NCBI RefSeq assembly: GCF_038561935.1
Contig: NZ_CP102770.1
Location: 7,440,001 to 7,504,000 of the forward strand
Direction: 5' to 3'
Source: Myxococcus stipitatus
Lineage (GTDB): Bacteria; Myxococcota; Myxococcia; Myxococcales; Myxococcaceae
Length of the DNA: 64,000 bases
Shown: piece after piece, positions 6,954 to 16,189 of the stretch
Layout of the letters: every line of letters starts with the position of its first letter
Numbering within the stretch: the first letter of the stretch is position 1
Position numbers and translations under genes: made by a program
The notes under the pieces: generated by a model
Told to the model about the DNA's origin: nothing
Seen by the model: only the letters and a program-made list of their open reading frames with translations
The model's database searches: none

Positions 6954-7838
6954 CTAGCCGCGGGGAACGCGGTCCAGGCACAGCGCCGCGAACAATCCGG
7001 TGAGGTAGATGAGCGAAAAGAAGAACGCCTGGCGCGCCCAGGGCTTCCCGAGTCGCTTGAAGAAGCCCCACGCTCCCAGGCCCAGGAAGCTCAGCCCCAG
7101 GACCACCGCGGCCGCCAGGTACCAGGAGCCGGCGATGTGGAGCTGGAAGGGCAGCATCGTCATGGGCACCAGCGCCACCAGGTAGAGGACCACCTGGGCA
7201 CGGGCGGAGTCATCACCGCGCTCCAGCGGCACGGACTTGAGGCCCGCGGCGGCGTACTCCTCCTTGCGGAACAGCGCGATGGCGATGAAGTGCGGCATCT
7301 GCCACAGGAACAGGATGGCGAAGAGCGCGAAGCCTCCCGCATCCACCTGGTTCGTCACCGCCGTCCAGCCCATCAGCGGAGGCAGCGCGCCGGGCACCGC
7401 GCCCACAATCATGGCCGCGGCGGTGCGGGCCTTTGCCGGCGTGTACGCGAACACGTAGCTCAGCAGCGCGAGCAGCCCCAGGGCGGCCGTCAGGAGGTTC
7501 GCCCCCAGGGCCAGCGCGGGCAGCGACACCAGCGCCAGGGAGATGCCGAACCACAGCGCCACCGCGGGCTCCATCCGCCCGGACGGCAGCGGTCGGTTGC
7601 GCGTGCGCTCCATGAACTGGTCGCTGTGCCGCTCCCAGTAGCAGTTGAGCGTGTTGGCCGCGCCCACCGTGCCGGCCGTGGCCAGCAACGTCACCAGGGC
7701 GTGGACCGCGGACAGCGGGCCCGGCGCCAGGAACATGCCTCCCGCGGTGGTGATGAGCACCAGGCTGGAGAGCCGGGGCTTCATCAAGGAGAGCAGGTCG
7801 GACGCGGTCGTCGACACGGCTTCGGCACGCGCGCTCAA
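6954..7838 (-). CDS. ctaB: protoheme IX farnesyltransferase (heme O synthase)
   Basis: 294 residues from a TTG at 7838, with GGAG five bases upstream. An ATG at 7907 would add 23 poorly conserved residues (MVPVWEGPYRV...) and is less likely; a GTG further in is also possible. The UbiA-family motif appears as NCYWERHSDQFMERTRNRPLP, containing the prenyl-diphosphate-binding NxxxDxxxxRT pattern, and the second polar loop as YTPAKARTAAAMIVGAVPGALPP. About nine membrane helices are visible. It adds a farnesyl group to heme B to make heme O for cytochrome oxidase in the inner membrane. It is the first gene of a four-gene minus-strand operon with an ABC exporter and a cupredoxin-like lipoprotein. 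Confidence 0.95.
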   Translation of the reverse strand: MSARAEAVSTTASDLLSLMKPRLSSLVLITTAGGMFLAPGPLSAVHALVTLLATAGTVGAANTLNCYWERHSDQFMERTRNRPLPSGRMEPAVALWFGISLALVSLPALALGANLLTAALGLLALLSYVFAYTPAKARTAAAMIVGAVPGALPPLMGWTAVTNQVDAGGFALFAILFLWQMPHFIAIALFRKEEYAAAGLKSVPLERGDDSARAQVVLYLVALVPMTMLPFQLHIAGSWYLAAAVVLGLSFLGLGAWGFFKRLGKPWARQAFFFSLIYLTGLFAALCLDRVPRG

Positions 7839-8129
7839 GCGGACTCCAGGGGACGGGCCGACAGGAACCCTGCCGACGCGGTAAGGGCCCTCCCATACAG
7901 GCACCACTGGGGGGTGGGCAAGGACACGTCACCCGGACCCGGCGCCCGCGAACGGTCGCCCGCCCAGCACCGACGCGCGGCCTGGGGGGATGTCCTGGTG
8001 TCGTGACAAGCGTGAGGAGGCAAACACCTGGGGCATAGCCCGCGAGGGGCCCCCCATCAACCCGGAGGACCGGGGCCGATGCGCGCCGTGCTGGCCGCTC
8101 GCATCAGCCCCGCTTGTCCGACTCCGGAC

Positions 8130-10484
8130 TCACCCGCCCGAGAGCGAGCGGGCCGCGCTGGCGTGTTCGCCGCTCGGCTCGCGCTTCAGGTACTCCTGGG
8201 CCAGCATCTTCGCCTTGGAGCCCTGCTTGGCGTCCTTCGCGAGCAGCGTGGCGTAGTAGTAGTACGCGGCGCCGAAGCCCTCGTCGGCGTTGAGCGCGCG
8301 CTGGTAGGTCTCGTCCGCCTTCGCGGCGTCGCCCTTGCCCTGGTAGACGCGCGCCAGCTCCGTGAGCGCCATGGCCGACCGCTCCGGCTGTCCCACGAAC
8401 TCCTGGCTCGCCTTCTCCAGCTGCTCCTGCGCCTTGGCCCAGTCGGAGCGCTCCCGGTAGATGGCGCCCATGGCCAGCCGCGCCTCGGGGTTCTTCGCCT
8501 TGGGGTCCTTCACCGCGCGCTGGTACTGCGTGAGCGCCTCATCCAGCTTGCCCTGGCGGCGGTAGGCGTTGCCCAGCATCACCACCAGCTTGGGGCTGTC
8601 GCCCATCGTCTTGAGCGCCGTCTCGAGCGCCCCCGCGGCCTCCTTCTCGCCTCCCTGCTTGCCCATGAGGGCCTTGGCCAGCTCGACGTGGAACTGCGCA
8701 CGCGAGCCGTCCACGCGGATGGCCTTGCGAATCTCCTCGGCGGCCTGGTCGAAGTTGCCCTCGGCCAGGAGGCGGCGGCCCTTGATGAGGTGCAGCTCCG
8801 GGTTCTGCTTGTCGAGCGTGAAGCCGGTCTCCTCGCTCTTCTGCATCTCCGCGCGCGCCTTGTCCTTGTCCAGCGGGACGGCGGTGGCCTCGGAGAGCTT
8901 CTGCTGCACGTCCGGCTTCAGGTTCGGCATCGCGGCGGACACGCGGCTGACGAGCAGCGAGCGCGCCAGGTGCGCGGCGGCCAGCTGCCGGGGCGACGGC
9001 GGCGGCTCCGACTCGATCAGCTTCTTGAGCATGGTGTGGACCAGCCCGTAGTTGGGCTCGTCCTGCTCCAGCATCAGGAGGGAGCGGCCCAGCAGGGACT
9101 CCGGGTGGTCCTTCTCGTAGCGCAGCGCCAGGTCGTAGTTCTTCCACGCGGCGCTGTCCTGTCCCAGGCGGCGGTACACCGCGCCCAGGCCGGAGTAGAC
9201 GCGCGGGTCGTCCGGCGCCAGCACCTGCGCGCGCTCGAGCGTGTCCCGGGCGCGGTCCAGGTCGCCCGCGTTCATCTGGATGAGGCCGAGCGTGAGGTAC
9301 AGCAGGGAGCTGGAGCGGCCCTGGGCATCCAGGCCCTTCACCGTCTCCTCCAGCCCGCCCAACGCGTCCTTGCCCTTCCCACCGTAGGTCTGCGCCAGCG
9401 CCTCGGCGGCGATGAGGTGCGAGCTGACGTCGCCCGACTTCTTGCCGGCGGCCAGGTGCTCCTCGGCGCGGCGACGGGCATCGTCACCCCCACCGTGCTC
9501 ACCCCAGCGGATGGCGTAGGCGTACGCGAGGTAGCCGTGCGCCTGGCCGGAGTCGGAGTTCACCTCGATGGCCTTGTCCGCCTCTTCACAGGCCTTCTTG
9601 TAGCTGTCGAACGAGTCGCGCTTGAGCAGCTCCGCGGAGGCCTCCAGGTGCTTCTTCAGCTCGCGGGAGATCTTCCGGGTGTGCGCCGTGTACCAACCGT
9701 AGCCGCCGATGAACAACGGGATGGCCACCAGCAGGGCCACCGTCATCAGCTTGCCCTTGCCACCCTGGGCACGGCCACCGCGGCGGCGAGGCAGGTCGTC
9801 ATCCTCGTCGTCATCCACCTCTTCCACCACCACCGGCTGCGGGCGGCGAGGCTGAGGCGCGGCGGCGCGCGGCTGGGCGGGCGCGGTGCGCGAGGGCTCC
9901 GAAGGCGCCGCGCGCGGCGCGGGCTTCGGCGCGGGAGCGGGCTCCGGGCTCGTGGCGGACGCGGCCCCTTGAGAGAGGGACGCCGCCGACTGCTGGACGG
10001 CGGAGGGCGCGGGCGCGACGGGAGCGGCGACCGCGGGTGCGGGCGCGGCCGGACGCGGCGGCTCAATCTTGTGCTGCTGGAGCAGCGTGACGGTGTCCGG
10101 GTCTCCCGGGTCCGCGCTGAAGGCCTTGAGGAGGTTCGCCTTGCCTGGCTCGGTCTCGCCCGTCTTCAGCTGGAGCGCACCGGCCAGCCGCAACGCGGCC
10201 TTGTCCTCGGGCTGGACCTGGAGGGCGCCGAGCGCCTCTTCCAAGGCCTTCTTGTCCTTGCCTTGCTCGGCATAGACGCGGGCGAGAAGGAGGCGCGGGT
10301 CGGCGGCGTTGGGATGCGCCTTCACCCCCTTCTTGCAGACGACCATCGCCTCCATGAAGCGCCCCATGCTCAGGTACGCTTCAGCCAGAGGCTTGTAGGC
10401 GGCCGATGACGGGTCGGAGGCGAACGCGTGTTCGAGCTTCGCGAGCTCGGCCGGGCTCAACGTCTTTGAAGGGGAGGTAGACAT
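8130..10484 (-). CDS. membrane-anchored tetratricopeptide-repeat protein
   Basis: 784 residues from the ATG at 10484 (MSTSPSKTLSPAELAK). An in-frame extension to 10631 crosses the promoter region and is unlikely. Three TPR-like units (about 15-125, for example YKPLAEAYLSMGRFMEAMVVC) form a cytoplasmic domain. An Ala/Pro-rich linker and an acidic stretch (EEVDDDEDDDLP) follow, then one membrane helix (LMTVALLVAIPLFIGGYGWY, near residue 240). The rest is a long array of TPR helices predicted outside the membrane. TPR arrays are protein-binding scaffolds, and myxobacteria use many in motility, secretion and development. No enzymatic motif is visible. The gene stands alone between ctaB and the tRNA. 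Its function is unknown. Confidence 0.85.
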   Translation of the reverse strand: MSTSPSKTLSPAELAKLEHAFASDPSSAAYKPLAEAYLSMGRFMEAMVVCKKGVKAHPNAADPRLLLARVYAEQGKDKKALEEALGALQVQPEDKAALRLAGALQLKTGETEPGKANLLKAFSADPGDPDTVTLLQQHKIEPPRPAAPAPAVAAPVAPAPSAVQQSAASLSQGAASATSPEPAPAPKPAPRAAPSEPSRTAPAQPRAAAPQPRRPQPVVVEEVDDDEDDDLPRRRGGRAQGGKGKLMTVALLVAIPLFIGGYGWYTAHTRKISRELKKHLEASAELLKRDSFDSYKKACEEADKAIEVNSDSGQAHGYLAYAYAIRWGEHGGGDDARRRAEEHLAAGKKSGDVSSHLIAAEALAQTYGGKGKDALGGLEETVKGLDAQGRSSSLLYLTLGLIQMNAGDLDRARDTLERAQVLAPDDPRVYSGLGAVYRRLGQDSAAWKNYDLALRYEKDHPESLLGRSLLMLEQDEPNYGLVHTMLKKLIESEPPPSPRQLAAAHLARSLLVSRVSAAMPNLKPDVQQKLSEATAVPLDKDKARAEMQKSEETGFTLDKQNPELHLIKGRRLLAEGNFDQAAEEIRKAIRVDGSRAQFHVELAKALMGKQGGEKEAAGALETALKTMGDSPKLVVMLGNAYRRQGKLDEALTQYQRAVKDPKAKNPEARLAMGAIYRERSDWAKAQEQLEKASQEFVGQPERSAMALTELARVYQGKGDAAKADETYQRALNADEGFGAAYYYYATLLAKDAKQGSKAKMLAQEYLKREPSGEHASAARSLSGG

Positions 10485-10593
10485 TACCGGGGGGGACTGC
10501 ACCTGGCGGGAAGGGTACGCCGGAGAAGAGGGTTTTTTATGGCATCCGCTGCGCGGCACGTCAATCGCACGGATGAGTTGTGCAGGCTTGCGC

Positions 10594-10622
10594 TTGACAC
10601 CTGCGTAAGGGTCCGGTACTAG
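10594..10622 (+). promoter_or_regulatory. sigma-70 type promoter of tRNA-Ala
   Basis: TTGACA (10594-10599) and TACTAG (10617-10622) are separated by exactly 17 bases and lie about 55 bases before the tRNA. The -35 is perfect consensus and the -10 matches 4 of 6, which suits a strong tRNA promoter. Confidence 0.75.
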
Positions 10623-10676
10623 CCCGTTCACCTCGGCGGCCCCAAACCGCGAGGCGCAACACGCAGGGCCCGTTGT

Positions 10677-10752
<76 letters not shown>

Positions 10753-10763
10753 TGTTGAAAACG

Positions 10764-10794
10764 AAGGGCCTCACGGGAAACCGTGAGGCCCTTT
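10764..10794 (+). terminator. intrinsic terminator after tRNA-Ala
   Basis: AAGGGCCTCACGG (10764-10776) pairs perfectly with CCGTGAGGCCCTT (10781-10793) around a GAAA tetraloop, with a short T-run. It ends the tRNA transcript before the DUF2760 gene. Confidence 0.88.
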
Positions 10795-10858
10795 GCATTT
10801 GGGGCATTTCGAGCAACTGCCGAATTGCAAAGCAGGCGGGCTTTGTTATCCGGGGCCG

Positions 10859-11461
10859 ATGACTGACCCGTCCGCCTCCCTGTCGTTCTTCGCGCGCATC
10901 TGGCTCGCCTGGCTCTGCTTCTGGCGCTGCCTGGTCTCCGGCGACTTCGCCCGCGCGGTGCTCCCCGCCAGCCAGGCGTATGACGCCGGGAAGCTCGCCG
11001 AGCTCCCTTCGGGCCAGCCCACCCCTCCCCCAGTGGCCGTGAAGCCGCCCGAGCCCACCCCCGCCCCGCCGCCCGAGCGAGAGCACGCCAGCGCCCTGGC
11101 GCTCCTCTCCATGCTCCAGCGCGAGGGCCGGCTGGTCGACTTCCTCCAGGAGAACGTGGCCGCCTTCTCGGACGCCGAGGTGGGCGCCGCCTGCCGCATC
11201 GTCCATGAGGGGTGCCGCAAGGTGGTGGGCCAGTACCTCGCCCTCCAGCCGGTGCTGCCCCAGTCGGAGGGGGACCGGGTCACCGTGCCCGCGGGCTTCG
11301 ATGCGCAGCGCATCCGCCTGAGCGGCAACGTGACGGGCCAGCCGCCCCACACCGGGACGCTCCGTCACCATGGATGGGTCGTGTCCGAGGTGAAGTTCCC
11401 CACGGTGAGCCCCGCCATGGACCCTCGGGTGCTCGCGCCAGCGGACGTCGAGCTCGCCTGA
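10859..11461 (+). CDS. DUF2760 domain protein associated with Hsp70 pair
   Basis: 200 residues from the ATG at 10859. A frame upstream to 10793 is open but crosses the tRNA terminator. The N-terminus has a hydrophobic Trp-rich segment (FFARIWLAWLCFWRCLVSGDFA). A Pro-rich linker follows, and the C-terminal 110 residues (ALALLSMLQREGRLVDFLQE, GCRKVV, HTGTLRHHGWVV) match the conserved part of DUF2760 as I recall it. Such proteins are usually found just upstream of two unusual Hsp70 genes, and that is the case here (gap of 43 bases to the next gene). The biochemical role is unknown; a membrane tether or co-chaperone for the Hsp70 pair is a guess from gene order. Confidence 0.8.
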   Translation: MTDPSASLSFFARIWLAWLCFWRCLVSGDFARAVLPASQAYDAGKLAELPSGQPTPPPVAVKPPEPTPAPPPEREHASALALLSMLQREGRLVDFLQENVAAFSDAEVGAACRIVHEGCRKVVGQYLALQPVLPQSEGDRVTVPAGFDAQRIRLSGNVTGQPPHTGTLRHHGWVVSEVKFPTVSPAMDPRVLAPADVELA

Positions 11462-11504
11462 GCGCCGCGCGGCGCATCCGCAGACCGGACCCTAAAGGGA
11501 GCAT

Positions 11505-13367
11505 ATGGCCCGCTATTCCATCGGCATCGACCTTGGCACCACGCACTCCGCGGTGTCGTACTTCAACCTGGAGGACGGAAAGTCCCGGGGCCGCGCGCAG
11601 TCGATGCTGCCCATCCCCCAGCTGACCGCGCCCGGCACCGTGGAGGCGAGGCCGCTTCTTCCCTCCTTCCTCTACCTGCCCGCCGCGCAGGAGTTCCCCA
11701 AGGGCAGCCTCGCGCTGCCGTGGAACCCGGAGGCCACCTCCATCATTGGAGAGCTGGCGCGCTCGCACGGGGCCAAGGTGCCCACGCGGCTGGTGTCCTC
11801 CCCCAAGAGCTGGCTGTCCCACCCGGGCGTGGACCGGCGCTCGGCGATGTTGCCGTGGCAGGCCCCGGAGGACGTGCAGCGCGTGTCGCCGCTGGATGCG
11901 TCCGCGCGCTTCCTGCGCCACCTCAAGGAGGCGTGGGACACCACCTTCGCCAAGGAGAAGGAGGACGCCGGCAACGCGCTGGCCCAGCAGGACGTCATCG
12001 TCACCGTCCCCGCCTCGTTCGACGCGGCGGCCCGGGAGCTGACGCTGGAGGCAGCGAAGGCGGCGGGCATCGAGCACCTCACCTTGTTGGAGGAGCCCCA
12101 GGCCGCGCTGTACGCGTGGCTGGAGGCGATGGGTGAGTCCTTCCGGCAGCAGGTGAAGCCCGGCGAGGTCATCCTCGTGGTGGACGTGGGCGGAGGCACC
12201 ACGGACTTCTCCGTCATCACCGTGAGGGACCGCGACGGCGAGGTGGAGCTGCTGCGCGTGGCCGTGGGCGACCACATCCTCCTGGGCGGCGACAACATGG
12301 ACCTGGCGCTGGCGCACACGCTCAACCAGCGCCTCACGGCCGAGGGCAAGAAGCTGGACCCGTGGCAGTTCAACGCCCTCACCCACGGGTGCCGCCAGGC
12401 CAAGGAGACGCTGTACGCGGACACGTCGCTGGACAAGGTGTCCATCTCCGTCCCCAGCCGAGGCTCGTCGCTCATCGGCGGCACGCTGCGCACGGAGCTC
12501 ACGCGCGAGGAGCTGGAGCGCGTCCTCACCGATGGCTTCTTCCCGGTGACGCCGCTGGCGGAGCTGCCTCGCACGGCGCGGCGCACGGGCCTGGCGCAGA
12601 TGGCGCTGCCCTACGCGCAGGACCCGGGCGTGTCCCGGCACCTGGCGGCCTTCCTCACGCGGCAGGCCCAGGCGCTCGCGAGCAGTCACGACGCGCCGGT
12701 GGCCATCGGCGACAAGTCGTTCCTCCACCCGACGGCGGTGCTCTTCAACGGGGGCGTCTTCAAGGCGGGCCCGCTCAAGGCGCGCGTCATGGAGGTGCTC
12801 AACCTGTGGCTGAAGGCGGACGGAGGCGCGCCCGCCAAGGAGCTGGAGGGCGCGGACCTGGACCTCTCCGTGGCCCGAGGCGCCGCGTACTACGGCTGGG
12901 TGAAGCAGGGACATGGCCTGCGCATCCGAGGCGGCACCGCGCGCGCCTACTACGTGGGCGTGGAGTCGGCGATGCCGGCGGTGCCCGGCTTCGAGCCTCC
13001 CGTGAAGGCGCTGTGTGTCGCGCCCTTCGGCATGGAGGAAGGCACCCAGGCGGATGTGCCGCCGCAGGAGTTCGGCCTCGTCACGGGTGAGCCCACCAGC
13101 TTCCGCTTCTTCTCCTCCTCCATGCGGCGCGACGACACCGTCGGCGTCATGGTGGATGACGTCGCGGACGCGCTGGCCACGGGCGAGATGGAGGAGCTGG
13201 CGCCCATCGAGACCACGATGCCCGGACAGCCCTCGGCCTTCGGCGACCTGACGCCCGTCAACCTGCAGGCCGCGGTGACGGAGGTGGGCACGCTCGAGCT
13301 GCGCTGCCTGGAGAAAGGTGGCCCCGGACGCTGGAAGCTGGAGCTCAACGTCCGCTTGAAGGAGTAG
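11505..13367 (+). CDS. divergent Hsp70-family protein
   Basis: 620 residues. The actin-like ATPase motifs are all present: phosphate-1 GIDLGTTHSAVSYF (7-20), phosphate-2 VVDVGGGTTDF (225-235) and the adenosine motif LFNGGVF (about 413). EEPQAA replaces the usual NEPTAA. The C-terminal 170 residues are shorter and unlike the DnaK substrate-binding domain, and no EEVD-type tail is present. It is thus an Hsp70 relative, not the housekeeping DnaK. It is the middle gene of a DUF2760-Hsp70-Hsp70 operon, 25 bases before the second Hsp70. The two probably arose by duplication and may work as a pair. Clients are unknown. Confidence 0.93.
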   Translation: MARYSIGIDLGTTHSAVSYFNLEDGKSRGRAQSMLPIPQLTAPGTVEARPLLPSFLYLPAAQEFPKGSLALPWNPEATSIIGELARSHGAKVPTRLVSSPKSWLSHPGVDRRSAMLPWQAPEDVQRVSPLDASARFLRHLKEAWDTTFAKEKEDAGNALAQQDVIVTVPASFDAAARELTLEAAKAAGIEHLTLLEEPQAALYAWLEAMGESFRQQVKPGEVILVVDVGGGTTDFSVITVRDRDGEVELLRVAVGDHILLGGDNMDLALAHTLNQRLTAEGKKLDPWQFNALTHGCRQAKETLYADTSLDKVSISVPSRGSSLIGGTLRTELTREELERVLTDGFFPVTPLAELPRTARRTGLAQMALPYAQDPGVSRHLAAFLTRQAQALASSHDAPVAIGDKSFLHPTAVLFNGGVFKAGPLKARVMEVLNLWLKADGGAPAKELEGADLDLSVARGAAYYGWVKQGHGLRIRGGTARAYYVGVESAMPAVPGFEPPVKALCVAPFGMEEGTQADVPPQEFGLVTGEPTSFRFFSSSMRRDDTVGVMVDDVADALATGEMEELAPIETTMPGQPSAFGDLTPVNLQAAVTEVGTLELRCLEKGGPGRWKLELNVRLKE

Positions 13368-13392
13368 AACGCCGACCGGCAACCGGAGGTGT

Positions 13393-16170
13393 ATGCGAAT
13401 CGTCGGCATCGACCTGGGCACCACCCACTGCGCGGTGGCGTCCGTGGACCCCTCCCGGGGCGCGAGCGCGCCCGTGGAGGACTTCCCTGTCCCGCAGCTC
13501 GTCCGTCAGGGAGAAGTGGCGCCGCGCGCGCTGCTGCCCTCCACGGTGTACGTGCCCGCGGGCCACGAGCTGAGCGCCGACTCGCTGCGCCTCCCCTGGG
13601 GGGATGACGGAGGCCCGTGGGTGGTGGGCGAGCTGGCGCGCTGGCAGGGCGCGCGCGTGCCGGGCCGGCTGATTGCCAGCGCCAAGAGCTGGCTGTGCCA
13701 CCCGGGCGTGGACCGCTCCGCGCCCATCCTCCCCTGGGGCGCGCCGGCCGACGTCCAGAAGCTGTCCCCCGTCGATGCCAGCGCGCTCCTGCTGACGCAC
13801 ATGGCGCGCGCCTGGGACTTCGCGCACCCGGACGCGCCCTTGTCGAAGCAGGAGGTGGTCATCACCGTCCCCGCGTCCTTCGACGAGGCCGCGCGGGCCC
13901 TCACGGTGAGCGCCGCGCGCAAGGCGGGGCTGGAGAAGTTCACCCTACTGGAGGAGCCGCAGGCGGCCTTCTACGACTATACGGCCCGCCACCGCTCGGA
14001 CCTGGAGCAGACGCTCGCGAACGTCCGCCTGGTGCTGGTGGTGGACGTCGGCGGCGGCACCACGGACTTCACGCTGGTGCACGCGGGGGTGTCCCCCGAA
14101 GGCCCCATGCTCCGACGGCTCGCGGTGGGTGACCACCTCATGCTGGGCGGCGACAACATGGACGCCGCGCTGGCCCGCAGGGTGGAGGAGAAGCTGCTGC
14201 CGGACGGACGCCGCCTGTCCGCGACGCAGTGGACGCAGGCGATTCAAGCCGCGCGCACCGCGAAGGAAGCGCTGCTGGGCAAGGCGCCGCCGGAGAAGTA
14301 CGGCGTGTCGCTCGCGGGTGAGGGCAGCCGGCTGTTGGGCGGGACGCTGTCGTCGGAGCTGACGCGCGAGGAGGCCCACGCGCTGGTGCTCGATGGCTTC
14401 TTCCCTCGCTCCACGCCCACCGAGCGCCCCCGGCGCGCCGCGCGCATGGCGCTCCAGGAGCTGGGCCTGCCCTACGTGCAGGACGCGGCGGTGACCCGGC
14501 ACCTCGCGGCCTTCCTCGCGCAGCACGCGGCGGCGGGCTTCGCGGCGCTGGGCGAGACACCACCCTTCGAGGGCGCCCTGCCCCGCCCCGATGCCATCCT
14601 CCTCAACGGCGGCGTCTTCAACTCGCCCTGGATTTCGGAGCGGCTGGTGGAGGCCGTCTCGGCGTGGTGGCCCCAGTCGCCGAGAATCTCGCTGCTGCGG
14701 CACGAGTCCCTGGAGCTCGCCGTGGCGCGCGGCGCGGCGTACTACGGGCTGGTGCGGCGCGGGCACGGCCTGCGCATCGGCGGCGGCGCGGCGCGGGCAT
14801 ACTACGTGGGCCTCCAGCGCGCGGCGGACAGCGCGGAGCAGCCCGCGCTCTGCCTCATCCCCCGAGGCTTCGAGGAAGGCCAGAAGGTCGACCTGGGCGC
14901 GCGTCCCTTCACGCTCACCCTGGGCCGGCCGGTGCAGTTCCAGCTCTACTCGACGACGAGCGACCGCATCGACAAGCCCGGAGACCTGGTGCCGCTCGCG
15001 GAGGACCTGAAGCCGCTGCCGCCCATCCACACGCTGCTCAAGGGCGCGTCGGGGAAGGTGGCGGACGTGCCGGTGCACCTCCAGGCCGTGCTGACGGAGA
15101 TTGGCACGCTGGAGCTCTACTGCGTCTCCGACGTCGCGGACGAGCGGTGGCGGCTGGAGTTCGAGCTGCGCGGCACGGGCGGCTCACACGAGCTGACCGT
15201 CACCGAGTCCATGCCCGCGCGCTTCGCCGAGGCGAAGGAGAACATCGAGCGCGTCTACGGCAACAAGCCCCTGCCCCTGGGCCCCAAGGACGTGAAGCAG
15301 CTGGGCAAGACGCTGGAGAAGGCCCTGGGCCCCCGGGAGACCTGGCGCGTGCCGGTGCTGCGCGAGATGTGGAGCACGCTCTACGCGGGCGCGAGCAAGC
15401 GGCGCCGCACCGAGGACCACGAGCGCGTCTTCTACAGCCTCGCGGGCTTCACCTTGCGCCCCGGCTTCGGCTACCCGCTGGACGGCTGGCGCGCGGAGCA
15501 GACCTTCAGCCTCTTCGACGCGCTGGTGCAGCACCACCAGGACAAGGCGGTGTGGACGGAGTTCTGGGTGATGTGGCGCCGCATCGCCGGCGGCCTGACG
15601 GAGGCGCAGCAGCAGAAGCTGTACGCCTACCTCCAGCCGCACCTGGCCCGGAAGGTTCCCCCCAACGCCCCCGCAGCCGGGAAGCTCAAGGGAATCCAAC
15701 CCGAGGGGTTGGAGGAGATGGTGCGCGCGGCGGCCTCCCTGGAGCACCTGTCGCCGGGAGACAAGGCGGAGGTGGGGCGGTGGATCGCCGAGCGGCTGAA
15801 GGCGGAGGCCCGCTCCGGGGGCCCCTGGGCCTGGTCCCTGGGACGGCTGGGCGCGCGCGTGCCCCTCTACGGCAGCAGCCACAAGGTGGTGGACGTGGAG
15901 ACCGCGGAGGCGTGGCTCACGCTGCTGTTGGACCTGGACCTGCGCAAGATTGACGGCGCCCCCTTCGCGGCGGCGCAGCTGGCGCGGCTCACGGGCGACC
16001 GCACCCGAGACGTGGACCCCGCACTGCGCGAGCGCGCGGCCCAGGCCCTCGTCGCGGCGAAGGCGTCGGAGACGTGGGTCCGCATGGTGCGCGAAGTGGT
16101 GGCGCTGGAAGCCGCGGACGAAGCGCGCGCGCTTGGTGACACGCTCCCCGCGGGACTGCGCTTGTCGTGA
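13393..16170 (+). CDS. Hsp70-family protein with additional C-terminal helical domain
   Basis: 925 residues, about 300 longer than a normal Hsp70. The ATG at 13393 follows GGAGG. ATPase motifs are GIDLGTTHCAV (5-15), VVDVGGGTTDF (217-227) and ILLNGGVF (402-409), with EEPQAA as in its neighbour. A divergent substrate-binding-like region runs to about 595. The remaining 330 residues (starting near HELTVTESMPARFAE) have WRVPVLREMW, RRTEDHERVFYSLAGF, RPGFGYPLDGWR and WVMWRRIAGGLTEAQQ, which I associate with DUF3731. The paralogue upstream lacks this region, so it may give this member its specific partner. It ends the operon; the next gene is convergent, 19 bases away. Confidence 0.92.
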   Translation: MRIVGIDLGTTHCAVASVDPSRGASAPVEDFPVPQLVRQGEVAPRALLPSTVYVPAGHELSADSLRLPWGDDGGPWVVGELARWQGARVPGRLIASAKSWLCHPGVDRSAPILPWGAPADVQKLSPVDASALLLTHMARAWDFAHPDAPLSKQEVVITVPASFDEAARALTVSAARKAGLEKFTLLEEPQAAFYDYTARHRSDLEQTLANVRLVLVVDVGGGTTDFTLVHAGVSPEGPMLRRLAVGDHLMLGGDNMDAALARRVEEKLLPDGRRLSATQWTQAIQAARTAKEALLGKAPPEKYGVSLAGEGSRLLGGTLSSELTREEAHALVLDGFFPRSTPTERPRRAARMALQELGLPYVQDAAVTRHLAAFLAQHAAAGFAALGETPPFEGALPRPDAILLNGGVFNSPWISERLVEAVSAWWPQSPRISLLRHESLELAVARGAAYYGLVRRGHGLRIGGGAARAYYVGLQRAADSAEQPALCLIPRGFEEGQKVDLGARPFTLTLGRPVQFQLYSTTSDRIDKPGDLVPLAEDLKPLPPIHTLLKGASGKVADVPVHLQAVLTEIGTLELYCVSDVADERWRLEFELRGTGGSHELTVTESMPARFAEAKENIERVYGNKPLPLGPKDVKQLGKTLEKALGPRETWRVPVLREMWSTLYAGASKRRRTEDHERVFYSLAGFTLRPGFGYPLDGWRAEQTFSLFDALVQHHQDKAVWTEFWVMWRRIAGGLTEAQQQKLYAYLQPHLARKVPPNAPAAGKLKGIQPEGLEEMVRAAASLEHLSPGDKAEVGRWIAERLKAEARSGGPWAWSLGRLGARVPLYGSSHKVVDVETAEAWLTLLLDLDLRKIDGAPFAAAQLARLTGDRTRDVDPALRERAAQALVAAKASETWVRMVREVVALEAADEARALGDTLPAGLRLS

Positions 16171-16189
16171 CCGCCGCCCGTCGGCGACT

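Noticed and set aside
7839..7907. Upstream ATG of ctaB
   Set aside because: The 23 added residues are not part of the UbiA fold; the TTG at 7838 has a better ribosome site. Kept as an alternative.
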